Source: Halobacteria archaeon HArc-gm2
Lineage (GTDB): Archaea; Halobacteriota; Halobacteria; Halobacteriales; Haloarculaceae
DNA length: 64,000 nt
Assembly: GCA_025517465.1 (NCBI GenBank)
Contig: JAOPKE010000002.1
Coordinates: forward strand, 124,001-188,000
Direction: 5' to 3'
Positions 53,444-62,141 of the stretch are shown piece after piece. The notes under the pieces are model-generated. The model had not been told where the DNA came from, did no database searches, and saw only the letters and a program-made list of their open reading frames with translations. Position numbers and translations under genes: made by a program. Positions within the stretch are counted from its first letter, which is position 1. Each line of letters starts with the position of its first letter.

Positions 53444-55378
53444 ATGGCTGCCGACGAGGAGACGCCGTTCGACCGGTACCGCCAGCGCATCGACAGACCG
53501 CTGGTCCGGCTCTTCAGAGAGTACGGGCTCGAACGAAAGCGCTGGTTGATCGTCGGCCTGCTCGCCAACCTCGTCGCCCAGGCCGCGTCGCTGCTCCCGC
53601 CGGTGGTGCTCGGCGCGGCCATCGACGCCGTGTTCGGCGAGAGCGACACGGCCTACCAGCTCCCGCTCGTGCCGACGTCGTTGCTCCCCCAGCAGGAGGT
53701 CGAGCAGTTCTGGTTCTCAGCGATCCTCATCGCCGGCGCCTTCCTGACGACGGCCGTCTTCACCTGGATCTACGGCGTCGTGGCCAACTTCTTCGCCCAC
53801 GGCGTGATGCACAACGTCCGCTCGGACAGCTTCGAGAAGATGATCCGGCTGGACGCCGCGTTCTTCGACGACAAGCAGACCGGCGAGGTGATGTCCATCC
53901 TCTCGAACGACGCCTCGAACCTCGAACTGTTCCTCGACGACGCGCTGATGAACGGCGTCCGACTGGTCGTGATGGTGTTCGGTATCGCCGCCATCCTCTT
54001 CCTGCTGAATCCCCAGCTCGCCGTGGTCACGCTCCTCGGGCTCCCGCTGATGGTCGCCTTCACCTGGTGGTTCATGCGCGTCATCGAGCCCCGGTACGAG
54101 GACCGACAGTCCGCCGTGGCGACGTTCAACACCCGCATCGAGAACGGGATCAGCGGCGTCGAACTCGCGAAGGCCACCTCCAGCGAGGAGTACGAGTCCG
54201 GTCGCGTCCGGGACGCCTCGCGGGGCGTCTTCGAGTCCATCATGGAGGTGCTGAAACTCGCGTACTTCTACCGGCCCGGGATGGAACTGCTCGCCGGCCT
54301 CTCCTTCGCCATCACCTTCGTCGTCGGGGGCTACTGGCTGCTCGCCGACGGATTTGGTCCCTTCACGAGCGAACTCAGCGTCGGGGTCTTCATCACGTTC
54401 GTCTTCATGACCCAGCGGTTCGTCTCGCCCCTGGCCGAAGTCTCCAGCATCGTCGACCAGGTCCAGAACGCCCGGGTCTCGGCCTCCCGCGTGTTCGGCC
54501 TGTACGATATTCCAGTGCGGATCGAGGACGCCGAGGACGCGGTCCCGCTCGACAATCCCGAGGGTCACGTCGAGTACGAGGACGTCTCCTTCGCCTACCC
54601 GGACTTCCTGGCCCGCGCCGAGGGCGAGGACGAACGGGGAAAGAGCCCAGCAGCCGACGGAGGCGCCGTCCTCGAATCGACCGGTGACGAGGCGGAGTAC
54701 GTCATCGAGGACGTCTCCGTCGAGGCCCAGCCCGGCGAGACGGTCGCCTTCGTCGGCTCGACAGGCGCCGGGAAGTCGACGCTCTGTCGCCTGCTGCTGC
54801 GCCTCTACGACCTCAACGAGGGCGCAGTGCGCGTCGACGGAACGGACGTCCGCGACCTGGAACTGGCGAGTCTGCGGACCCACGTGGGATACGTCTCCCA
54901 GGACGCCTTCCTCTTCGACGGCACCATCGGCGACAACATCCGCTACGGCCGCTTCGATGCGAGCATGGACGACGTGCGCGACGCCGCTCGCGCCGCGGAG
55001 GCCCACGAGTTCATCTCCGAACTTCCCGACGGCTACGACACCCGCGTGGGCGAGCGCGGCGTGAAGCTCTCTGGCGGGCAGCGCCAGCGCATCGCCATCG
55101 CCCGCGTCGTCCTGCAGGATCCCGCGATCCTCGTCCTCGACGAGGCGACCAGCGACGTCGACACCGACACCGAACAGCGAATCCAGTCGTCGCTCGACGC
55201 ACTCACCGAGGACCGGACCACGTTCGTCGTCGCCCACCGCCTCTCCACGGTCGTCGGGGCCGACCAGATCGTCGTCCTCGAAGACGGCCAGGTCGTCGAG
55301 CGCGGCGCCCACGAGGAACTCGTCGACAGCGGTGGACGGTACTCCGAGCTCTGGGGCGCTCAGACGGGCAGCGTCTGA
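53444..55378 (+). CDS. Multidrug-type ABC exporter, fused membrane and ATPase domains
   Basis: A 644-residue half-transporter. The membrane half has six helices (WLIVGLLANLVAQAASLLPPVVLG, AILIAGAFLTTAVFTWIYGVVANF, VITITFVVGGYWLLADG). The ATPase half has Walker A GSTGAGKST, signature LSGGQRQR and Walker B ILVLDEATSDVD. A short acidic insert (EGEDERGKSPAADGGAV) lies between the ATP-binding core strands, right before PGETVAFV. It exports small hydrophobic compounds or lipids in the family; the substrate here is unknown. The operator-like palindrome just upstream suggests drug-induced expression. Confidence 0.92.
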   Translation: MAADEETPFDRYRQRIDRPLVRLFREYGLERKRWLIVGLLANLVAQAASLLPPVVLGAAIDAVFGESDTAYQLPLVPTSLLPQQEVEQFWFSAILIAGAFLTTAVFTWIYGVVANFFAHGVMHNVRSDSFEKMIRLDAAFFDDKQTGEVMSILSNDASNLELFLDDALMNGVRLVVMVFGIAAILFLLNPQLAVVTLLGLPLMVAFTWWFMRVIEPRYEDRQSAVATFNTRIENGISGVELAKATSSEEYESGRVRDASRGVFESIMEVLKLAYFYRPGMELLAGLSFAITFVVGGYWLLADGFGPFTSELSVGVFITFVFMTQRFVSPLAEVSSIVDQVQNARVSASRVFGLYDIPVRIEDAEDAVPLDNPEGHVEYEDVSFAYPDFLARAEGEDERGKSPAADGGAVLESTGDEAEYVIEDVSVEAQPGETVAFVGSTGAGKSTLCRLLLRLYDLNEGAVRVDGTDVRDLELASLRTHVGYVSQDAFLFDGTIGDNIRYGRFDASMDDVRDAARAAEAHEFISELPDGYDTRVGERGVKLSGGQRQRIAIARVVLQDPAILVLDEATSDVDTDTEQRIQSSLDALTEDRTTFVVAHRLSTVVGADQIVVLEDGQVVERGAHEELVDSGGRYSELWGAQTGSV

Positions 55379-55474
55379 ACGGCGCACAGCATGGCGTCGC
55401 TGCTCGCCATCGCCGACGACGGGGCCAGCCGTGGCAGTGCGACGTTCCGGGCCGATAGTTTTCTCACCCGTCGA

Positions 55475-55488
55475 ACCGAACGTTCGGT
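55475..55488. promoter_or_regulatory. 14-nt perfect palindrome before the SDR gene
   Basis: ACCGAACGTTCGGT at 55475-55488, 2 bases before the ATG at 55491. It sits where a repressor would block the start of transcription. A TATA-like GATAGTTTT is about 25 nt upstream. No regulator gene is adjacent. Confidence 0.45.
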
Positions 55489-55490
55489 CG

Positions 55491-56453
55491 ATGAGTGACA
55501 AGTGGACGGCCGAGGACGTGCCCCGGATGGACGACGAGGTGGTCGTGGTCACCGGTGCGAACAGCGGTATCGGCTACGAGGCGACGCGGGTCTTCGCCGA
55601 CCGGGGAGCGACGGTCGTGATGGCCTGCCGGTCCGTCGACCGCGGCGAGCGAGCGGCCGGGGAGATACGGGCAGCCGTCCCCGACGCCGACCTGGACGTC
55701 CGCGAGTGCGATCTGGGCGACCTGTCCGCCGTCGCCGAGTTCACGGACGCGTTTACGGACGACTACGACGAATTACGCGTCCTCTGTAACAACGCCGGCG
55801 TCATGGCCATCCCCCGGTCGGAGACGGCCGACGGCTTCGAGACGCAGTTCGGCGTGAACCATCTCGGCCACTTCGCGCTGACGGGCCACCTGCTTTCCGC
55901 CCTCGCCGAGACGCCGGGCGAGTCCCGCGTCGTCACCCAGTCGAGCGGGGTACACGAGCGGGGGACCATCGACTTCGACGACCTCCAGGGCGAGCAGAGC
56001 TACGACAAGTGGACGGCCTACGCCCAGAGCAAGCTGGCGAACGTGCTGTTCGGCTACGAACTGGACGACCGACTCGGCGAGCACGGCGTCGACGGCGTCA
56101 CCAGCGTCGTCTGTCACCCGGGCTACGCCGACACCAACCTCCAGATCCGGACCGGCGAGGCGTCGGGGTCGACGCTCCAGCTCTGGGCGATGAAGGCCGC
56201 GAACGCGGTGTTCGGCCAGTCGGCCGAGATGGGCGCGCTGCCGATGCTGTTCGCCGCCACCGACGACGCGGTCATCGGCGGCGAGTACGTGGGGCCGGCC
56301 GGCCTGTTTAATATGCGCGGTCACCCGGGCTTCCAGGAGTCGAGTGAGGAGTCCTACGACCCGGCCGTCGCCGAACGGCTCTGGACCGTCTCGGAAGATC
56401 TGACCGGCGTCGCGTACGACTTCGACCGACTGTCTGCGACGGTGCGCGAGTGA
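55491..56453 (+). CDS. Short-chain dehydrogenase/reductase
   Basis: A 320-residue SDR oxidoreductase. It has the nucleotide-binding motif TGANSGIGYEA (Gly-x3-Gly-x-Gly), DVRECDLGDLSAV, NNAGVMAIP and the active-site pattern YAQSKLAN with Ser in VTQSSGVH. Length and motifs fit the retinol-dehydrogenase-like SDRs. Reduction or oxidation of a hydroxyl or carbonyl compound is expected; the substrate is unknown. It ends 4 bases from the convergent cupin gene. Confidence 0.9.
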   Translation: MSDKWTAEDVPRMDDEVVVVTGANSGIGYEATRVFADRGATVVMACRSVDRGERAAGEIRAAVPDADLDVRECDLGDLSAVAEFTDAFTDDYDELRVLCNNAGVMAIPRSETADGFETQFGVNHLGHFALTGHLLSALAETPGESRVVTQSSGVHERGTIDFDDLQGEQSYDKWTAYAQSKLANVLFGYELDDRLGEHGVDGVTSVVCHPGYADTNLQIRTGEASGSTLQLWAMKAANAVFGQSAEMGALPMLFAATDDAVIGGEYVGPAGLFNMRGHPGFQESSEESYDPAVAERLWTVSEDLTGVAYDFDRLSATVRE

Positions 56454-56457
56454 GTTC

Positions 56458-56763
56458 TCAGTAGTCCGGCGGGACGTAGATGTTCAGTGACTCGAACGGT
56501 TCGTCGCCGTCGGTCGCCAGTTCGTGCGTCTCGCCGGCCTCGATGACGACGAGATCGCCGGCACTGACCGAGACGGTTTCCCCCTCGACAATCGCCGTGG
56601 CCGCCCCAGAGACCGCGTAGAGCCACTGGTCGCTCTCCCGGTGGTAGTTGTCGGGCCCACCGGTCGACTGGCCGGGATCGAGCGTCATCACGGCCGCCTG
56701 GGCGTCGCTGGTCGTCAGCAGCACGTCGAACCAGTCGTCGGATTCGAGGGTCGTTCGTTTCAT
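56458..56763 (-). CDS. Single cupin-domain protein
   Basis: A 101-residue cupin with the two conserved motifs: VMTLDPGQSTGGPDNYHRESDQWLYAVSG (His metal ligand) and GDLVVIEAGETHELATDG. It folds as a small beta barrel that may hold a metal and bind a small ligand or sugar. There is no signal peptide. It is convergent with the SDR gene. Function is not determined by sequence. Confidence 0.85.
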   Translation of the reverse strand: MKRTTLESDDWFDVLLTTSDAQAAVMTLDPGQSTGGPDNYHRESDQWLYAVSGAATAIVEGETVSVSAGDLVVIEAGETHELATDGDEPFESLNIYVPPDY

Positions 56764-56888
56764 GCTGGTCGGTTCGTGCCGCGTCGGTCAAGGAATTTCG
56801 GGTCCCAGGCCCGACGGCGCGTCGGCGCCACCCGGCGACCGGACCAGTCCCGAATAATTGACGTACCCCGGCGGCGCAGTCACCGCCG

Positions 56889-57368
56889 ATGAACGAACGC
56901 GGCCACGTCGAAAACGCCGTCCTGTTGAGCGTCGGCATCGCGGTCATCCTCGAAGGGGAGCTGGCGCTGCCGACGGTCGAGGCGCTCCTCGCCGTCGGCG
57001 TTCCGGTCACGCTCGGTGCGCTGTTCCCCGACATCGACACCAGCTTCGGGACCCACCGCAAGACCTTCCACAACCTCGCGACGCTCGGGGCGTTCCTGGC
57101 CTTCCCCGTCGTCTTCGGCAACCTCCACTACGTCTGGATCGGCGTCGCGACCCACTACGTGCTGGACATGCTGGGCAACATCCGCGGGATGGCCCTGTTC
57201 TATCCCTACCCCGAGGAGTACGACATCCCGGTGGGCGTGGCCGTCTCCAGCAAGTGGTCGGACGCGGTCACCCTCGCGGTCACGGCGTTCGAACTGGCCG
57301 TCATCGCGGCCGTCGTCCACTACGACCTCCACCAGCCGGTGCTGGAGGCCGTCGCGCCGTACCTCTGA
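56889..57368 (+). CDS. Membrane-bound metal-dependent hydrolase (DUF457-like)
   Basis: A 159-residue integral membrane protein. It has PDIDTSFGTHRKTFHNLATLGAFLAF, whose Asp, His and Asp/His residues in and near helices correspond to the metal-binding pattern of the YbcI/YdjM family, and later THYVLDMLGNIRGMALFYPYP. It has four to five helices. Probably a membrane-embedded hydrolase of unknown substrate. It is transcribed away from the cupin gene and faces the substrate-binding protein gene that ends at 57494. Confidence 0.72.
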   Translation: MNERGHVENAVLLSVGIAVILEGELALPTVEALLAVGVPVTLGALFPDIDTSFGTHRKTFHNLATLGAFLAFPVVFGNLHYVWIGVATHYVLDMLGNIRGMALFYPYPEEYDIPVGVAVSSKWSDAVTLAVTAFELAVIAAVVHYDLHQPVLEAVAPYL

Positions 57369-57493
57369 GGAGTGGAGCGCCGTCACTGTTCGACGTCCTG
57401 CCCGTCGGAAAAGCGGCGTCCGTCGGCGGAAAAGCGGCGCCCGGTCGGCAGTGACCGGACTGGATCACGGCAGGTCGATGGGTCGGCGTCGAG

Positions 57494-58678
57494 TCAGAAC
57501 TCGCCGGTGACGATGTCCGCGACGCGCTGGCGGTCGAACAGTTCGCCGGAGAACGTGTCCGGGTAGAGGTTCTTTGCGAGCCGCTCGACGAGGAAGAGGT
57601 TGTGGATCGGGCCCTGGTAGACCGGTCCGCCCCTGAAGATGCGCCCCTCTTGGACCGCGGTGAGGCTCGCGCCGACGTCGTGGTTCTCGAAGTGGGCCAC
57701 GACCGTGTCCTGGAACTCCTGGGTGCTCTTGGCTTCGTGACCTTTCACGAGCAGGACCGGCGGGTCGACGTCGAGCAGGGTCTCGAAATCTATCTTCGTC
57801 CGATTGGTGGAGCTCAGCCCCTGGACTTCGGTGCCGACGAACGCGTCCTGGACGTTCAGGTCGCGGACGTGTTTCAGCGCCGTCCCGCTCGATTCGAGGC
57901 GGTTCGGTGCGAACTTCTCCGGTTCCTCGCCGGCCGCGTGGAGTATCGCAGCCTCCACCGCGTCGTCGCCCTCCGGTAGTTTGTCGGCGACGCGACCCCG
58001 GACGTACTCCTCGTGCAGGTCGGCGAACGCCTGGTACCGTTCCTGCTCCTGGAACACCTCGGCGACCGTCTCGAAGGCCTCGTACATCGTGTAGTAGCGA
58101 TAGTCGTGCCACTCGTCGGTCTGCCGGAAGATCAGGTTGCCGATGAACGGTGAGACCTCGTCGGCGATGTCGTCGACGTCGGACTGCTCCCAGCCCTTGA
58201 AGTTGTTCGACAGCCAGTTGGGGTCGACGACGTGGACGTCGGCGTCCATCGAGTAGAACAGCTCCTTGTCGATGCCGCCCTGGTACAGCGCCTGAAGCCC
58301 CTCTTTGTCGACGCTCACGCCGTCGAGTTCGTCGTACCACTTGGTGTGGAGCCGGGGTTTGTAGCCGACACTGAGCAGGCCCTCGGCCTGGCCGAGCGCG
58401 ATGCCCATGTCGGCGTACCCCTGACAGTAGGTGGCCCAGGTCTCGGGCACGGCCTCGAAGTCGACGGTGCCCACCGGTTTCATCGTCACCGAGTACCCGC
58501 TCTCGGTCGACGACGCGGTCTCGGCCGGCGTCCCGGTTGCCGTCTCGGATTCGACGTCGTTCTCGGTGGCCGCGCTACCTGTGTCGTCCTGGCTACAGCC
58601 GGCGAGTCCGCCGACGGCGGCGAGAGAGGCGCTCGTCCGTAGTACGTTCCGTCTTGTACGTCTGGTCTCTTCGCTCAT
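57494..58678 (-). CDS. Iron-type ABC substrate-binding lipoprotein (paralogue 1)
   Basis: A 394-residue solute receptor. Tat/lipobox signal RRNVLRTSASLAAVGGLAGC, a Thr/Ser/Glu linker to about residue 60, then a periplasmic-binding-protein fold shared with the two paralogues at 60904 and 62142 (SVTMKPVGTVDFEAVPETW, QGPIHNLFLVERLAKNLYPDTFSGELFDRQRVADIV). Tyr and Trp residues suited to bind a ferric chelate are abundant. It is transcribed separately, as the single gene of its unit, under the palindrome at 58683-58700, and faces the ATPase gene of the transporter. Substrate, probably an iron-siderophore or haem-like chelate, is inferred. Confidence 0.85.
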   Translation of the reverse strand: MSEETRRTRRNVLRTSASLAAVGGLAGCSQDDTGSAATENDVESETATGTPAETASSTESGYSVTMKPVGTVDFEAVPETWATYCQGYADMGIALGQAEGLLSVGYKPRLHTKWYDELDGVSVDKEGLQALYQGGIDKELFYSMDADVHVVDPNWLSNNFKGWEQSDVDDIADEVSPFIGNLIFRQTDEWHDYRYYTMYEAFETVAEVFQEQERYQAFADLHEEYVRGRVADKLPEGDDAVEAAILHAAGEEPEKFAPNRLESSGTALKHVRDLNVQDAFVGTEVQGLSSTNRTKIDFETLLDVDPPVLLVKGHEAKSTQEFQDTVVAHFENHDVGASLTAVQEGRIFRGGPVYQGPIHNLFLVERLAKNLYPDTFSGELFDRQRVADIVTGEF

Positions 58679-58682
58679 CGCG

Positions 58683-58700
58683 TTTTAGGCTTGCCTAAAA
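58683..58700. promoter_or_regulatory. DtxR-like palindrome, site 1
   Basis: TTTTAGGCTTGCCTAAAA, perfect except for the two central bases, 5 bases before the ATG of the substrate-binding gene on the minus strand. The TTAGG(C/T)-N-CCTAA core is the form bound by DtxR/IdeR/SirR-type metal regulators. Confidence 0.6.
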
Positions 58701-58767
58701 ATGTAAAGCGGCACCGATTCGCGCCGCGTCGGGGTCGTCGTCCCCGGTCGCCAGATCCCGCCGCTCG

Positions 58768-59634
58768 TCAGTTCCGGTCGTCCGGGAGCGCGCGTCGGGG
58801 CAGCACTTGCAACTCGGGCTCGTACTCCACCGTGGCCTCGACGCCGAAGACGTCGGCCAGCAGCTGTTCGGTGACGACGTCCCCCGGTGGCCCCCAGTCG
58901 TAGAGCTGGCCGTCCCGAAGCGCGATGAGGTAGTCGGCGAACCGGGCCGCCTGGGCGACGTCGTGGAGGACGACGGCGACGGTGACCTCGGTCCGCTCGT
59001 TGAGCTGGCGGACCGTCTCCAGGACCTTGAACTGGTTGTGGAGGTCGAGGAAGGTGGTGGGTTCGTCGAGCAACAGGACGTCTGTCTCCTGGGCCAGCAC
59101 CATCGCGATCCAGGCGAGCTGTTTCTGACCGCCGGAGAGCTGGCCGACCTCCGAGTTCCGGAGGTGTTCGACGCCGGCCATCTCCAGGGCGCGCTCGACG
59201 GCCTCGCGGTCCGCGTCGGTGACGCTCTCGAAGAATCCTCGGTGGGGATACCGGCCGTGGTAGGCCAGATCCTCGACGGTGATGGTCCCGGGCGACTCGT
59301 TCTTCTGGGAGAGGACGCCCAGCGCGCGGGCCAGCGCCTTGTCGCCGAAGGAGTCGACGCTCTCGCCCCAGAGCCTGACGTCGCCCTGGTCGGGCGCGAG
59401 GTGGTTCGAGAGCCCCTTCAGCAGCGTGCTCTTGCCGCTCCCGTTGGGCCCGACCAGGGCCGTTACGGCCCCCTCGGGGACGTCCAGCCGCGCGACGTCG
59501 ACGATGGTCTCGTCGGAGGAGGGGTAGCTCAACTGGAGTTCGTCGGCGACGACTGCGCTCTCGACGGCGACGTCGTTGGTGTCCGTGATCCGGTCGTGGT
59601 CGCTCTCGTGGGAGGCGTCTCGCTGTGCCATCAC
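58768..59634 (-). CDS. Iron-type ABC transporter ATP-binding protein
   Basis: A 288-residue ATPase of the FecE/BtuD type that drives uptake through the neighbouring permease. Walker A GPNGSGKSTLL, signature LSGGQKQL and Walker B VLLLDEPTTFLDLHNQ are intact. It overlaps the permease gene by 4 bases, so the two are coupled. There is only this one ATPase in the island for three substrate-binding proteins. A start Met one residue in (MAQRDAS) is equally plausible. Confidence 0.93.
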   Translation of the reverse strand: MMAQRDASHESDHDRITDTNDVAVESAVVADELQLSYPSSDETIVDVARLDVPEGAVTALVGPNGSGKSTLLKGLSNHLAPDQGDVRLWGESVDSFGDKALARALGVLSQKNESPGTITVEDLAYHGRYPHRGFFESVTDADREAVERALEMAGVEHLRNSEVGQLSGGQKQLAWIAMVLAQETDVLLLDEPTTFLDLHNQFKVLETVRQLNERTEVTVAVVLHDVAQAARFADYLIALRDGQLYDWGPPGDVVTEQLLADVFGVEATVEYEPELQVLPRRALPDDRN

Positions 59635-60785
59635 AGGTCACCCATGGACTCCTGTTTGCGCATCAGGTAGAGGAAGTACGGCCCGCCGACGACGCCGGTG
59701 ACGACGCCGACCGGGATCTGGACCGGACTCAGCGCCAGCCTGGCACCGACGTCCGCGACCACCAGCAGCGCGGGGCCGGCGAACACGCAGCCGATCACCA
59801 GCCGCCGGTAGTCGCTCCCGAGGACGATGCGGACGACGTGGGGGACGACGAGCCCGAAGAAACCGATGATGCCGGCGACGGCGATTGCGGTACTCGCGGC
59901 GAGGATGGCCACGCCAGAGAGCATGAAGCGGACGCGCTCGACGCGCATCCCGAGCGACTGGGCCGTGCGTTCGCCCAGCAAGAGCACGTTGAGCTGTCTC
60001 GCGCCGGCGACGGCCAGCAGGATGGCGATGGTCGCGGGGATGATGGCCAGGCGGACCTGCTCCCAGCCGGTGCCCGTGAGCGAGCCGGTGATCCAGGCCA
60101 GCGCGGACTGGACGACGCCGAGGTCGTCGGCGAAGAAGAACAGGCCGCGCTGGAGTGACTGGAACACCATGTTGACGATGACGCCCGCCAGCACGAGCCG
60201 CACGGGGCTGGTCCCGCCCTTCCAGGCGATGCCGTAGACGAGGAGGAAGGCGATGGTCCCGCCGAGCGCGGCCAGCAGCGGGAGCAGCGACGTCGTGTTG
60301 AACGTGAACGTGCCGAACAGGAGCGGAATCGCGACCGTCACGCTCGGGAAGACGACGAGCGTGAGCAGGACGGTCAGGCCGGCCCCCGAACTGACGCCGA
60401 GCACGTACGGGCTGGCGAGTTCGTTGCGCGTCACGGCCTGGAAGATGGCGCCCGAGACGGCCAGCGACGCGCCGACGATGGCGGCGACGAAGACGCGGGG
60501 GAGCCGGATGTTCCAGACGATCAGGCTCCGGCGGTTCATCTCGGGGAGTTCGGTCCCGAACATGAACGCCTCCCAGGCGTTCAGGTTGAAGACGACCTGC
60601 GGGTTGAACACGGCGCGCCAGGCCTGTTCGATGGTCATCGTGAACGCGCCGAAGCTGACCTGGATCAGCCCCGCGAAGACGGTGACGGCCGTGCACGCGA
60701 GACAGAAGAAGACGAGGTCGCCGGTGAGCCAGCCCCGGTCCTCGGCAGTCTCCGAGACCTGGGCGTCCGAATGGGCACTGGCCAT
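59631..60785 (-). CDS. FecCD-family ABC transporter permease
   Basis: A 384-residue permease with about ten helices: FFCLACTAVTVFAGLIQVSFG, VFVAAIVGASLAVSGAIFQAVTRNELASPYVLGVSSGAGLTVLL (with the family's substrate-path loop) and LIVWNIRLPRVF at the cytoplasmic EAA-like region. It transports iron chelates or vitamin B12 in the family. It forms a dimer with the ATPase it overlaps by 4 bases. The DtxR-like palindromes at 60793-60806 and 60849-60862 lie just upstream. Confidence 0.92.
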   Translation of the reverse strand: MASAHSDAQVSETAEDRGWLTGDLVFFCLACTAVTVFAGLIQVSFGAFTMTIEQAWRAVFNPQVVFNLNAWEAFMFGTELPEMNRRSLIVWNIRLPRVFVAAIVGASLAVSGAIFQAVTRNELASPYVLGVSSGAGLTVLLTLVVFPSVTVAIPLLFGTFTFNTTSLLPLLAALGGTIAFLLVYGIAWKGGTSPVRLVLAGVIVNMVFQSLQRGLFFFADDLGVVQSALAWITGSLTGTGWEQVRLAIIPATIAILLAVAGARQLNVLLLGERTAQSLGMRVERVRFMLSGVAILAASTAIAVAGIIGFFGLVVPHVVRIVLGSDYRRLVIGCVFAGPALLVVADVGARLALSPVQIPVGVVTGVVGGPYFLYLMRKQESMGDL

Positions 60786-60792
60786 ATTTGTT

Positions 60793-60806
60793 TTAGGTAG
60801 GCCTAA
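60793..60806. promoter_or_regulatory. DtxR-like palindrome, site 2
   Basis: TTAGGTAGGCCTAA, 8 bases before the start codon of the permease gene (on the minus strand). Arms are perfect except for one centre pair. It would block transcription of the permease/ATPase operon when metal is plentiful. Confidence 0.6.
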
Positions 60807-60848
60807 TACTCTTGTTAACAGTTTTGATCCGGGCCGGATCTCTTCCGA

Positions 60849-60862
60849 TTAGGCCTACCTAA
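60849..60862. promoter_or_regulatory. DtxR-like palindrome, site 3
   Basis: TTAGGCCTACCTAA in the middle of the divergent spacer between the permease gene (60785) and the second substrate-binding gene (60904). Together with sites 2 and 4 it gives three operators in 106 bases. Confidence 0.6.
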
Positions 60863-60884
60863 AAACCGGTAGCTCTTTAGTCCT

Positions 60885-60898
60885 TTAGGTGGGCCTAA
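60885..60898. promoter_or_regulatory. DtxR-like palindrome, site 4
   Basis: TTAGGTGGGCCTAA, 5 bases before the ATG at 60904. It covers an in-frame GTG (60889), which makes that codon an unlikely start. Confidence 0.6.
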
Positions 60899-60903
60899 AT
60901 CGT

Positions 60904-62139
60904 ATGCAAGACCAGACAGACAGCACCCGTCGACGGTTCCTGACCGGCGCGAGCGTCGCGCTCGGGACGGCCGTCGCCGGCTGCAGCCAGGGTGGTGTCA
61001 ACGATGCGTCGACGCCGACGGCGGACGACACCGCGAACGGCGAGACGACGACCGAGACCCCGACCGCCTCCCAGACGTCGACCGACGGTTCCTACACCGC
61101 GTCGCTGTCGCCGGCTGGCGAGGTCGCCTTCGACGCCGTCCCCGAGAACGTGTTCACCGTCTACCCGCAGTACCTCGACATGGCCGTCGCGCTCGGCCAC
61201 GGCGAGACAGTCAACTCGGTGTACGTCCCCGAGATGTCGGGGACGACGATGAACCACTACTACCACCACCTCGACGGCGTCTCCGTCGAGTGGGAAGGGT
61301 TGCGGGATCCGCTGGCCGACGGGCTTCCCAGAGAGCTCCTCTACGAACTCGATAGCGACGTTCACCTCGCCGACCCAGCGTGGGTGTCGACGCAGGATGG
61401 CTGGAGCCAGTCCGACGTCGACGAGGTCGACTCCCAGCTCGCCCCCTGGTTCGGCAACTTCTACAGCGGGACCAACGAGTCGCCGCCGAAGGGCTACGAC
61501 GACTACCAGTACTACACGCTGTGGGAACTGTTCGGGAACGTCGCCGACGTGTTCCAGGAGCGCGAACGGTACGAAGCCCTCGCGCAGGTCCACACCGACC
61601 TCGTCTCGACGATTCAGGCCGATCTGCCGCCCGAGGAGGAGCGGCCCACCGCCGTCCGGGTGACGCTCTCGGGCGACGGCGAGTCGTTCTGGACCTACCA
61701 CCTCAACAAGCCGGGGTACTGGCTGGCCGACACTCGCCCGCTGGGCGCCAGGGACGCCTTCGCCGAGGAGGACTGGAACGGGCTGTGGGGCACCGTCGAC
61801 TACGAGGCGATGCTGGAGGCCGACCCGGACGTCATCCTCCACCTCTGGGGGATGACGCCCAACTACAGCATGGCAGACACGCGCGAGACGCTCGAATCCA
61901 ACTCCGCGGGCCAGACGCTCAGCGCCGTCGAAAACGACCGTGTCTACCCGGCGGGGATGCGCTATCAGGGCCCGATCATGAACCTCTTCCAGATCGAGAT
62001 GGGCGCCAAACAGCTCTACCCCGACGTCTTCGGCGAGTGGCCCGACTACGAGGACGGCCAGCACTACCCCGAGATTCCCGAAGAGGAGCAGCTATTCGAC
62101 CGCCAGCGACTCGCGGACATCGTCAACGGAGACAACTGA
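60904..62139 (+). CDS. Iron-type ABC substrate-binding lipoprotein (paralogue 2)
   Basis: A 411-residue solute receptor with Tat/lipobox signal RRRFLTGASVALGTAVAGC, an acidic Thr-rich linker, and the same fold as the other two (SLSPAGEVAFDAVPENVF, RYQGPIMNLFQIEMGAKQLYPDVFGEWPDYE, LFDRQRLADIV). The start ATG 60904 is chosen because the GTG at 60889 lies inside an operator-like palindrome. It is transcribed divergently from the permease/ATPase genes and followed after 2 bases by the third paralogue. Likely substrate: an iron chelate (inference). Confidence 0.85.
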   Translation: MQDQTDSTRRRFLTGASVALGTAVAGCSQGGVNDASTPTADDTANGETTTETPTASQTSTDGSYTASLSPAGEVAFDAVPENVFTVYPQYLDMAVALGHGETVNSVYVPEMSGTTMNHYYHHLDGVSVEWEGLRDPLADGLPRELLYELDSDVHLADPAWVSTQDGWSQSDVDEVDSQLAPWFGNFYSGTNESPPKGYDDYQYYTLWELFGNVADVFQERERYEALAQVHTDLVSTIQADLPPEEERPTAVRVTLSGDGESFWTYHLNKPGYWLADTRPLGARDAFAEEDWNGLWGTVDYEAMLEADPDVILHLWGMTPNYSMADTRETLESNSAGQTLSAVENDRVYPAGMRYQGPIMNLFQIEMGAKQLYPDVFGEWPDYEDGQHYPEIPEEEQLFDRQRLADIVNGDN

Positions 62140-62141
62140 TC

